Source: Solibacillus isronensis
GTDB taxonomy: Bacteria > Bacillota > Bacilli > Bacillales_A > Planococcaceae
Reading direction: 5' to 3'
Assembly: GCF_023715405.1 (NCBI RefSeq)
Contig: NZ_JAMBOC010000001.1
Location: 1,612,001 to 1,676,000, forward strand
DNA: 64,000 nucleotides
The position numbers and the translations under genes were made by a program. Within the stretch, counting starts at the first letter, position 1. The number at the start of each line of letters is the position of its first letter. A model generated the notes under the pieces. The model was given only the letters and a program-made list of their open reading frames with translations. It did not search any database and had not been told where the DNA came from. Below, one piece after another: positions 56,848 through 64,000 of this stretch.

Positions 56848-56940
56848 CGTTCCACGTCCTTTTTTAGATATCTTAATCTTAAAGTGTCTCTTAAGACGTG
56901 TCCATTTTTTATACTAACCTCATTTCTTCTATTAAATGCA

Positions 56941-56978
56941 AAAAGGCATTTAGAATATTTTATTCTAAACACCTTTTC
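56941..56978 (-). terminator. Terminator of pgi-pgcA
   Basis: AAAAGG..TTTAGAAT pairs with ATTCTAAA..CCTTTT around a short loop; T-run on the minus strand, 6 bases after the pgcA stop codon. Confidence 0.85.
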
Positions 56979-56983
56979 ATCTT

Positions 56984-58663
56984 TTATATAAAACTCAATT
57001 TTAATTGCTCCAATCGTTCTGATGCTTGACTAGCACTTTCTCCTATCACACCAAAATAGTATTTACATTTTGGCTCAGTCCCGGATGGACGGATGGCAAT
57101 CCATGATTCGTCTTCCAATATAAATTTCAGTACATTTTCTTTCGGTAAATCGATTGGTAGCTTGTCACCTGTAACCGCAGTTGCTATCGCTGTTAAATAA
57201 TCCTCGTATCGAACAACTTTTTTCCCTGCAATTTCAGCTGGCGGATTTTGGCGAACCGCGTCTAACAGTGCGGCCATTTCCTCCTGTCCTGATTTACCTT
57301 CGAATACTTTTGAAATTAGTGCTTCTTTGTAATAGCCAAACTGCTTATACACAACTTCCAATGCATCAAGCAATGTTTTGCCTTTTGACTCGTAGAAGCT
57401 TGCCATTTCCGCTATTTTTAACGCCACTTGCACCGCGTCTTTATCGCGTACGAATGGTTCGATTAAATAGCCGTAGCTTTCCTCATAGCCGAATAAATAC
57501 TTATACACACCTGACTGTTCATATTCGGCGATTTTTTCAGCAATGTATTTGAAACCAGTTAAGGTATTAACGGTCTCTACACCAAAATGAGCAGCAATCT
57601 TCGTACCTAGTTCCGATGTGACAATCGTTTTAATCATAATCCCATTTTCAGGAAGCGTTCCGTTGCTTTGCTTTGTCTGTAAAATATAATTTAACAGTAA
57701 AGCCCCTAACTGATTACCAGTTAATAGTTCATACGATTGACCGTTTCTAACTGCTACGCCTAGACGGTCGGCATCCGGATCAGTTGCGAGCAGTAAGTCT
57801 GCACCTACTTTATGACCTAGCTCCATCGCCAATTCAAAAGCGGCTGCTTCTTCCGGATTCGGATATGGAACAGTCGGAAACGCACCATCTTGAATGGCCT
57901 GTGCTTCAACGACATGTACTTCATTAAATCCAAATGCTTTTAACCCTTCACATACAGGCACTAACCCTGCACCGTGAAGTGGTGTGTAAACAAGCTTCAT
58001 ATTGCTTTTTACAGGCTGTTCTTTTAAGTGAAGGAGACTGTACTGATAAGCCTGATCAATCTTTTCTAAAATATATTGACCATACTGTTCAAATTCCACT
58101 GTTTCAATCGCAAAAATATCTTCAATTTTATCCATATAAGAAACAATGGTATCTGCTCCAGCAGGTACAAGCTGTGCTCCGTCTGCACCATATACTTTAA
58201 ATCCGTTATACTGTTTCGGATTATGGCTTGCCGTAATAACAACCCCCGCATAAGCGTATAAATAACGCACTGCAAACGAAAGCTCCGGCGTCGGGCGTGA
58301 TTCACTGAACACATAACTATGTACACCGTAAGCTCCTAACACCTTCGCAGTTTCAACAGCGAACTCTTTTGAAAAATGACGTGTATCATAAGCGATTACT
58401 ACACCTCGTGTTTTCGCTTCTTCGCCGCCTTCACATACATACTGCGCAAGACCTGCTGCTGCACGACGCACTGTATAGATATTCATACGATTTGTACCAA
58501 CACCTAGTACACCACGCATCCCACCCGTACCGAATTTTACGTTTTGATAGAAATGATCTTCTACTAATCGTTCATCAGTACGAATTTCATCCAATTCATT
58601 TTTTAAGTAATTTGGTAGATTTGCTGCTCCCCATTGTTCAAGCTGAGTTTTAACTGTAATCAT
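56984..58663 (-). CDS. pgcA: Alpha-phosphoglucomutase / phosphomannomutase-type enzyme
   Basis: 559-residue alpha-D-phosphohexomutase. The phosphoserine is S146 in VITASHNPKQYNG, the magnesium loop is ATDPDADRLGVA, the sugar loop is GYEESYG and the phosphate loop is IRPSGTEPKCKYY. It interconverts glucose-6-P and glucose-1-P, feeding UDP-glucose for wall and EPS polymers. It overlaps pgi by 4 bases (ATGA), coupling the two steps around glucose-6-P. Confidence 0.95.
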   Translation of the reverse strand: MITVKTQLEQWGAANLPNYLKNELDEIRTDERLVEDHFYQNVKFGTGGMRGVLGVGTNRMNIYTVRRAAAGLAQYVCEGGEEAKTRGVVIAYDTRHFSKEFAVETAKVLGAYGVHSYVFSESRPTPELSFAVRYLYAYAGVVITASHNPKQYNGFKVYGADGAQLVPAGADTIVSYMDKIEDIFAIETVEFEQYGQYILEKIDQAYQYSLLHLKEQPVKSNMKLVYTPLHGAGLVPVCEGLKAFGFNEVHVVEAQAIQDGAFPTVPYPNPEEAAAFELAMELGHKVGADLLLATDPDADRLGVAVRNGQSYELLTGNQLGALLLNYILQTKQSNGTLPENGIMIKTIVTSELGTKIAAHFGVETVNTLTGFKYIAEKIAEYEQSGVYKYLFGYEESYGYLIEPFVRDKDAVQVALKIAEMASFYESKGKTLLDALEVVYKQFGYYKEALISKVFEGKSGQEEMAALLDAVRQNPPAEIAGKKVVRYEDYLTAIATAVTGDKLPIDLPKENVLKFILEDESWIAIRPSGTEPKCKYYFGVIGESASQASERLEQLKLSFI

Positions 58664-59952
58664 TCTGTCACCTTCTCTTGCTTTAAAAGTTCCATTATTT
58701 TTTTCTTATAAGCTTCTACACCTGGTTGATCAAACGGATTGACTTCCAGTAAAAGTGCACTCATCGCACAAGCTTTCATAAAGAAATAAATTAAATAGCC
58801 AAGGTGGAATTCATCTAATTTATCAAGTTCCAACTGAATGACAGGCACGCCGCCTTCCGAGTGGGCAAGCGCTGTCCCTTCTTTGGAAACTGCGTTGATT
58901 TCATTAAAAGTGTGACCAGCTAAATAATTTAATCCATCTTCATCACGAGGATCAAACGGTACTTTATAATCCACATTAATTTCTTTAAAGTGAAGCAATG
59001 TCTCAAATAATATCGGACTACCTTCCTGAATAAATTGACCGATTGAATGCAGATCTGTCGAAAAATTAGCCGATGTCGGGAATAGACCTTTCGCCTCTTT
59101 CCCTTCACTCTCGCCAAAAAGCTGCATCCACCATTCATGGAAACGTTTCAAGGCAGGCTCAAAGGAAGCGAGCAATTCAACTTTATAACCTTGTGTATGC
59201 AATGCATGACGTAATACGGCATAACGATAAGCCTCATTATCTTCCAAATGAGAGGCTGAAAATTCAGTTGCAGCAGATTTTGCACCAATCATTAATGCGT
59301 CAATATCAATGCCAGCAACAGCAAGTGGTAATAATCCTACAGGCGTTAGAACCGAGTAGCGTCCACCAACATTGGCGGGAATTTCAAATTGACGGTATCC
59401 AGAGCTATTTGCAATATCACGTAAAATACCTGTCTCTGCATCGGTAGTTACGATAATACGGTTCTTTGCTTCTACACCGTATTTATCCTCCATATATTGA
59501 CGGAAAACACGGAACGCTAATGCAGGCTCCATCGTACCGCCTGATTTTGAAATCACATTGACATAGACACGCTTATCTTTTATATAATCGATTAACCCTT
59601 GTACATATGCACCGCTCATATTTTGACCGACATATACGACTTCAATGCCGGATTTTCGTTCAATGAAATGGGGAGTTAACGCATTTTGTACTGCGCGCGC
59701 ACCGAGATATGATCCGCCGATTCCCACAACTATAAGGATGTCCGCCTTTAATTTTATTTCTGTCGCAACTTCATGAATCTGCGCAAAAAGTGCATTCTGA
59801 TCTTCAAGTGGTGAATCCATCCAGCCGGTAGTATTATGATCCGTACGATGTAAGTAATCATGGAGTACTTCCACTTTTTTTGTATAGTGCTGCCAGTCAA
59901 TGTTTGTTAAATCATAGTTTAAAATATGTGTTTTTAATAACTGTAGCTGCAA
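58660..59952 (-). CDS. pgi: Glucose-6-phosphate isomerase
   Basis: 430-residue enzyme interconverting glucose-6-P and fructose-6-P. Key segments are VVGIGGSYLGARAVQNAL, NVISKSGGTMEPALAFRVFR (SIS sugar-phosphate site) and the C-terminal KKIMELLK. It is slightly shorter than the roughly 450 residues of the Bacillus enzyme, mostly at the N-terminus. Translation starts at TTG after GGAGGAATATTA. It is first in a two-gene unit with pgcA. This is possibly a locus-associated copy; whether the genome has another pgi cannot be seen. Confidence 0.94.
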   Translation of the reverse strand: MQLQLLKTHILNYDLTNIDWQHYTKKVEVLHDYLHRTDHNTTGWMDSPLEDQNALFAQIHEVATEIKLKADILIVVGIGGSYLGARAVQNALTPHFIERKSGIEVVYVGQNMSGAYVQGLIDYIKDKRVYVNVISKSGGTMEPALAFRVFRQYMEDKYGVEAKNRIIVTTDAETGILRDIANSSGYRQFEIPANVGGRYSVLTPVGLLPLAVAGIDIDALMIGAKSAATEFSASHLEDNEAYRYAVLRHALHTQGYKVELLASFEPALKRFHEWWMQLFGESEGKEAKGLFPTSANFSTDLHSIGQFIQEGSPILFETLLHFKEINVDYKVPFDPRDEDGLNYLAGHTFNEINAVSKEGTALAHSEGGVPVIQLELDKLDEFHLGYLIYFFMKACAMSALLLEVNPFDQPGVEAYKKKIMELLKQEKVTE

Positions 59953-60388
59953 TAATATTCCTCCATTCGATTTTGTTGGTACTAATTACATGAATAATTT
60001 CTTCTCTACTAATATCACTCTATTATACGGTAAATAGTACCCACATACTAGGGAAACCCTCAGTTATGTTAGATAATCATTTCGACAATCTACTACAATT
60101 TATGACTTTATTTCTAACCAAAAACAAATATCTCTAAATTTATCACATGTTTTTTAGTCATTTTCAAATGAGTTTATCTACACTCTTCATTATTGAAGGG
60201 GAATTCTAAAATTTTTTATTCTATAATTTGTTATCGCAAAATAGAAAATCTCCTAACTTTTCAACAAACTATTCTGAGCTATTTTTGGATGTTCACACGT
60301 TAAAATAATTTCTCTCTCTTCTGCCGCTCAAGTTACTTCTCGTAATTCAATTTTATCACATCCCCCTGCCCAAGAAAGTCTCCTCAAT

Positions 60389-60460
60389 AAAAGATCTTTA
60401 AGATCTTAAAATCTTTTAAAAGAATTTAAAAAGATTTATATTGTTGCGTTAAAACGCAAC
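60389..60460. promoter_or_regulatory. AT-rich AGATCTT/AATCTTT repeat tract and perfect palindrome upstream of replication module
   Basis: From 60389 AAAGATCTTTAAGATCTT and further AAATCTTTT and AAAGATTT units overlap, next to a perfect palindrome GTTGCGTT-AA-AACGCAAC at 60443-60460. This lies 130-200 bp before the initiator gene and could be an operator or an unwinding element. The rest of the 640-base gap (59953-60388) is AT-rich with nothing I can name. Confidence 0.4.
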
Positions 60461-60592
60461 CGTATGATTTTTTTCTTTATGCTCCTTAGCATTGTTCCAA
60501 CGAAAAATATTATTTTACATATCGTGTCCCTTTTTTTGATTTCGAAGGCCATATATAGGGCAAGACAGTAAAAAAAAATTGGAGGTTAGGAC

Positions 60593-61324
60593 ATGAAATT
60601 ATTAGTGAACGAAGAGCACTTACTTGTATCACCGAGCTTGTCAGCTCGAATCGGTATTCAGGAAGCGTTATTGCTTCAGCACCTGAGTTATCGATTAGAA
60701 ACAGAAGGGGTTAGTAAAGAGGGATACATTTGGTATTGCCAAACATACGAAGATTGGTCGAAGCAATGCTTCTTTTGGAACGTTCCGAAAGTCAGAAGAC
60801 TGTTAAGAAAGTTGGAAAACTATCATATTATTGTTTCATCCAACAGATTTAACCGCTTCTATACAGACCGTACGAAATGGTACCGGATTAATTACGAAAA
60901 ACTCAACGAACTACTTCAAACGGAAATTTATAATCAAGGTGAGCTGTTTCCTGGAGAACCAAAATTGCCCGAGAAGAAAATAAAGAAACCAAATGCCGAT
61001 CACAACGTGGAGATTGCAAACATCATTCACTACTTAAATGAAAAAGCCAAAAAGAATTTTAATGGTAGTTCGAAAACAAATATCCGACTTATCCAGGCTA
61101 TTTTAAAGGAAGGCTACACAGTTGAAGATTGCTATTTAGTTATTGATGAACAGGTGAGAAACTGGAAGAACGATCCGCAGATGAACAAATATTTAAGACC
61201 GATCACATTATTTCGACCTGGGAATTTTGAAAGCTATTTAAACGATGCACTTACAAGACAGCAAGAAAACAACTTCGATTTTGAACCAGTCGTACTCGAT
61301 TTTGATGAAGGTGAATGCTATTGA
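60593..61324 (+). CDS. Phage-type replisome organiser with Phg_2220_C-like domain
   Basis: 243-residue protein. The N-terminal about 110 residues resemble a winged-helix replication initiator (IGIQEALLLQHLSYRLE; VRRLLRKLENYHIIVS). The C-terminal about 85 (ANIIHYLNEKAKKNFNGSSK to LFRPGNFESYLNDA) match the conserved phage replisome-organiser C-terminal domain that recruits helicase. A linker of about 35 residues joins them. GGAGGTTAGGAC precedes the ATG. It overlaps the helicase gene and is the first gene of a plus-strand trio. Confidence 0.85.
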   Translation: MKLLVNEEHLLVSPSLSARIGIQEALLLQHLSYRLETEGVSKEGYIWYCQTYEDWSKQCFFWNVPKVRRLLRKLENYHIIVSSNRFNRFYTDRTKWYRINYEKLNELLQTEIYNQGELFPGEPKLPEKKIKKPNADHNVEIANIIHYLNEKAKKNFNGSSKTNIRLIQAILKEGYTVEDCYLVIDEQVRNWKNDPQMNKYLRPITLFRPGNFESYLNDALTRQQENNFDFEPVVLDFDEGECY

Positions 61325-62586
61325 TTAAAAAGGAATTTCTGGAGCAGAGTATTTTAGCAACAATGCTCGAGGAAAACTATTTGATTATGGATAGTCAGCT
61401 GAAGCCGGAGATGTTTTACGGACAACACCACCGACAGCTTTTTATGCTGATGCAGCAACTCGTAGCAGAAGGACACCCGGTCGATTATCTGACACTGAGC
61501 GCACGATTTGAACAGATGGAAACAATCGGCCTGTCCTATGTTACGGAGCTCATGATGTGTGCCAATGCGGAAAAATTTGATGAGTATGCCCGACTGTTAC
61601 GAGAAATCTGGCGTGAACGACAAAAAGCCCAAATATTATTTCAGGCTGCGGAAGGTGATTGGGCGATTTCTCAAATTATTGAACGGCTTGATTATACACA
61701 GCTAGAAGGCAATCAGGTGGATACATCCATCACCCAAGATTTGGTCGGAATGCATAACCGCCCTTGGGAGGACGTCGAGACTCCCGGGCTCATCGTCCCC
61801 CACATCCAGAGTCTTGCTTCCATAATCGATGGATTTCGACCAGGCGAATTGACGATTATAGCAGCCCGGCCTTCAATGGGAAAAACTGATGTCATGAACA
61901 ATATCGCCCTACAAGCTGGCTGGCAAGGACATTTACCGATCATCTTTTCATTGGAGATGAGTAAAACCATTTTACTGAATCGGCTTATTGCAACATCAGG
62001 TCCCTATTCTCGGCTAAAGATGCGCAACCCAAAACAATATTTTTCGGAGGACCAGAAAAATAAGTGGTTGCATGTATTAGAGAATGTTAATAAGTCGAGT
62101 ATCCATATTGATGATCGCAGCAGCTTAACGATGCCGCAAATCCGTAGTCAGTCTCGCCGTATCATCCGGCAAAACCCAAACAAGACACCCGTCATTTTAA
62201 TTGATTACTTACAAATTATTCAGACGGATGGTGACCACGATTATCCGGCGATGGCGATGGGCAAAATCAGCCGCGCCCTAAAGCAAATGGCTAAAGAGTT
62301 TAACTGTCCGGTCATTTGCCTATCACAGCTCAACCGCAATGTTGAAACCCGCAGTAATAAGCGACCAGTAATGAGTGACTTACGTGATTCCGGCTCTATT
62401 GAACAAGATGCGGACGTCATTATTTTACTATATCGCAACTCGTATTATGAAACAGAAAAGACCGATGCCCCTGATTTACTGGAATTCATCGTTGCGAAAA
62501 ACCGCAATGGGCCGACTGACACAGCGAAAGCCATCTATAACAAAAAAACAGGACATATTTGGACAAGGAGCGAAGTGAATGCCTAA
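61321..62586 (+). CDS. DnaB-like replicative helicase, phage/mobile-element type
   Basis: 421-residue RecA-fold hexameric helicase. A short N-terminal DnaB domain (EQSILATMLEENYLIMDSQL) is followed by Walker A ARPSMGKTD, the H1a-like FSLEMSK, Walker B VILIDYLQII and the LSQLNRNVETRSNKRPVMSD arginine-finger block. I prefer TTG at 61321, with GAAGGTGA six bases upstream, giving MIKKEFLEQS; an ATG at 61315 is nearly on top of that site. It overlaps the initiator stop codon (TTGA) and is distinct from the usual roughly 450-residue chromosomal DnaC. Confidence 0.88.
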   Translation: MIKKEFLEQSILATMLEENYLIMDSQLKPEMFYGQHHRQLFMLMQQLVAEGHPVDYLTLSARFEQMETIGLSYVTELMMCANAEKFDEYARLLREIWRERQKAQILFQAAEGDWAISQIIERLDYTQLEGNQVDTSITQDLVGMHNRPWEDVETPGLIVPHIQSLASIIDGFRPGELTIIAARPSMGKTDVMNNIALQAGWQGHLPIIFSLEMSKTILLNRLIATSGPYSRLKMRNPKQYFSEDQKNKWLHVLENVNKSSIHIDDRSSLTMPQIRSQSRRIIRQNPNKTPVILIDYLQIIQTDGDHDYPAMAMGKISRALKQMAKEFNCPVICLSQLNRNVETRSNKRPVMSDLRDSGSIEQDADVIILLYRNSYYETEKTDAPDLLEFIVAKNRNGPTDTAKAIYNKKTGHIWTRSEVNA

Positions 62587-63058
62587 AATGAGTGTCTATA
62601 ACCTTCTATTAGAAATGATCAAACATGAAGAAAACTTTGGCGCTTACTGGATATACCTTGCTTTAAAGAAAGGCTATTTGCAAAAGGAAGATGACCCAAA
62701 GCGTATTTACGATGTACCTTTTACTGATGAAGAAATCGCTGAAATCAACGCAATGAATGAGCGTGATGTACTCGGCATCAATCGGATTAAACTCTATGCA
62801 ACAAGCATTTCAGATGCTAAGTATGCCCTATATTTTGCAAGAACACCATACGATGCACAAATGCTGCACTCCAATATTTATGGCTCTAAACCTACAAAAT
62901 GGCACAGCATTTATAATCAACATAAATACACGAGTATCCTACATAACGAAACAAATGAGGAAATCTATCTATTTATGTTAAAGGAGCGAGTTAAGGAATT
63001 TCCTTATTATATTGGGGAGATTGTTGTAGAGAACAGTGAGAGAAGGGTTACAGTATAA
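62579..63058 (+). CDS. Hypothetical protein of the replication module
   Basis: 159-residue soluble protein that I do not recognise. It overlaps the helicase 3' end by 8 bases and has AAGGAG eight bases before the ATG, so it is translated with it. The N-terminal LLLEMIKHEENFGAYWIYLA is helical and the middle (YALYFARTPYDAQMLHSNIY) has no known motif. Its position argues for an accessory replication or regulatory role, but nothing in the sequence proves it. Confidence 0.75.
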   Translation: MPKMSVYNLLLEMIKHEENFGAYWIYLALKKGYLQKEDDPKRIYDVPFTDEEIAEINAMNERDVLGINRIKLYATSISDAKYALYFARTPYDAQMLHSNIYGSKPTKWHSIYNQHKYTSILHNETNEEIYLFMLKERVKEFPYYIGEIVVENSERRVTV

Positions 63059-63200
63059 ATTAGAATCAAAATTAATAAGTTTCCCCTACAAATAGCCTAA
63101 AAAAGTATTTTTGACGCATAAATTATCAAAAACAGATGGTAGGATTACTTAAAATTTCTTCGTATAATTGAATATAATACAAATGAATGGAGGAATTTAC

Positions 63201-63452
63201 TTGATAGGGTTAGAAAAATCAATTATTTATGAATTAGGTACATTTGAAGCCGAAGTCTATAGTGTTGAAGTTTTTAATTACGAGGATTTAATAATCTCCA
63301 TTACTTTAAAGAAATTTATGGATCAGCAATATTCAGCAGAATATACTATTGAGATTGAAGATCAAATAATTAATGGGGCAACAGGAATCTTCTCTACTAG
63401 AGAACAAGCTTTATTTACTGCAGAGAAATTTATATTAAAGGCATTGCCTTAA
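63201..63452 (+). CDS. Hypothetical small protein
   Basis: 83-residue cytoplasmic protein beginning at TTG (63201), with GGAGG seven bases upstream; the frame is open 11 codons further back without a ribosome binding site. Acidic and beta/alpha mixed (YELGTFEAEVYSVEVFNYED; STREQALFTAEKFILKAL). I recognise no family. It stands alone after the replication module. The following 185 bases (63453-63637) contain only the convergent terminator. Confidence 0.6.
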   Translation: MIGLEKSIIYELGTFEAEVYSVEVFNYEDLIISITLKKFMDQQYSAEYTIEIEDQIINGATGIFSTREQALFTAEKFILKALP

Positions 63453-63600
63453 TAAAAATTATCTTTATACAGATAACATGCAGCTGCAACCTGCAAACAG
63501 AAATGAGGTATTTTATTCCTGCGTTATTGGGTAATTTCATCCTGGTGTTGCCAACTAAATCCCCTTGGTGTAGAAAAATTTAAAAAGTACAACAAATAAG

Positions 63601-63627
63601 CCCGCCAAGCCCGTTAAGGCTAGCGGG
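63601..63627 (-). terminator. Probable terminator of the epimerase gene
   Basis: CCCGCCAAG and CTAGCGGG form a stem (one G-T pair) around ccgttaagg, with T-rich sequence on the minus strand beyond it. Confidence 0.6.
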
Positions 63628-63637
63628 TAATTTGTAT

Positions 63638-64000
63638 TTAGTCCTTTAAATTATAATAATCCACATACCAATCAGCGAACTTTTGCAGTCCATCTTCGAT
63701 TGAAGTTTCCGGTTTAAAACCTACAGCTTTCTGCAATTCATCAGTAGAAGCATATGTAGCGGGGACGTCACCTGGCTTAATAGGTTCGAATACCTTTTCG
63801 AATTGCACTTCTTTTCCTAATGCATTACTTAACGCTTTCTCAAGTGTTTTAATAAAAACCATTAATTTTTCAGGACTATTATTTCCGATATTAAAAACCT
63901 TATGTTGAACTTCACTTTGAGGCGGATTACTTAATAATCGTTCAATTCCCTCAACGATGTCATCAATATACGTAAAATCACGGTAAAGATCATTTTCAAA
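63638..64000 (-). CDS. UDP-glucuronate 4-epimerase-like protein, C-terminal fragment
   Basis: The last 120 codons of a minus-strand gene that continues beyond the right edge. The visible sequence (RDFTYIDDIVEGIERLL; KVFNIGNNSPEKLMVFIK; KPGDVPATYASTDELQKAVG) is the C-terminal half of CapI/LspL-type UDP-glucuronate epimerases, which make UDP-galacturonate for capsules. The catalytic YxxxK is outside the window. It shows that polysaccharide genes resume on the far side of the replication module. Confidence 0.88.
   Translation of the reverse strand, partial: FENDLYRDFTYIDDIVEGIERLLSNPPQSEVQHKVFNIGNNSPEKLMVFIKTLEKALSNALGKEVQFEKVFEPIKPGDVPATYASTDELQKAVGFKPETSIEDGLQKFADWYVDYYNLKD

Larger units (their letters stand above)
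55549..56904 (-). mobile_element. IS3-family insertion sequence, apparently intact
   Basis: About 1.36 kb with two overlapping transposase frames. The right terminus reads inward (minus) TGGACACGTCTTAAGAGAC and the left reads inward (plus) CGGACAAACGTTAAGAGAC, an imperfect inverted repeat sharing GGACA and TTAAGAGAC. Flanking TTT on both sides could be a 3-bp target duplication, but the context is T-rich. It sits between the ATP-grasp gene and pgcA. Near its left end CATGCCCAGACATGGGCATG is a strong palindrome (about 55611-55632). Confidence 0.9.

Overview
The window looks like a chromosomal segment of a low-GC, endospore-forming Firmicute of the Planococcaceae (Solibacillus/Lysinibacillus-like). 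This rests on an AT-rich sequence, strong AGGAGG-type ribosome binding sites, frequent TTG/GTG starts, the sporulation genes spoVS and yqfC/yqfD, a glycine T-box, a CIRCE operator and Bacillus-type gene order. The genus is an inference; no rRNA is present.

Layout. (1) 0-20 kb, mostly minus strand: the conserved yqf/yqe block, read leftward as deoC, rpsU, nfeD-type yqeZ, floA, yqfC, yqfD, phoH, pgpH, ybeY, dgkA, cdd, era, recO, ccpN and yqfL. A T-box-controlled glyS and two small genes lie on the plus strand inside it. (2) 20.7-22.1 kb: mtaB. (3) 22.2-31.6 kb: an accessory island separating mtaB from rsmE. It holds an exopolysaccharide-type locus (GH-A-like exported hydrolase, degenerate GGDEF plus pseudo-receiver protein, two HEAT-like membrane paralogues, processive family-2 glycosyltransferase), a YvbH-like PH-domain protein and a lone CrtI-like desaturase. 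(4) 31.9-40.5 kb: the heat-shock block hemW, hrcA, grpE, dnaK, dnaJ, prmA, rsmE. (5) 41-47 kb: a chemoreceptor, korAB and spoVS. (6) 47-55 kb: a capsule/EPS locus (CpsD, CpsC, CapD/EpsC, VanZ-like, GalE-like, GT2, TupA-type ATP-grasp) wrapped around ymdB. (7) 55.5-60 kb: an intact IS3-family element, then pgcA and pgi. (8) 60.6-63.1 kb: an orphan phage-like replication module (initiator plus DnaB-like helicase). The window ends inside a UDP-glucuronate-epimerase-like gene.

Functional links. PgcA and Pgi control the glucose-1-P/glucose-6-P/fructose-6-P branch that supplies nucleotide sugars to the two polysaccharide loci. CpsC/CpsD form a chain-length and tyrosine-kinase pair. The 22-29 kb locus parallels c-di-GMP-controlled synthase systems: its predicted sensor has lost the GGDEF signature but keeps an RxxD at I-site spacing.

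The most unusual non-coding signal is a set of five intergenic arrays in which a conserved word of about 7-11 bases recurs every 21 bp. All five lie between the intrinsic terminator of one gene and the start of the next. A second signal is a 65-bp structured module present twice, whose copies differ by compensatory base-pair changes.
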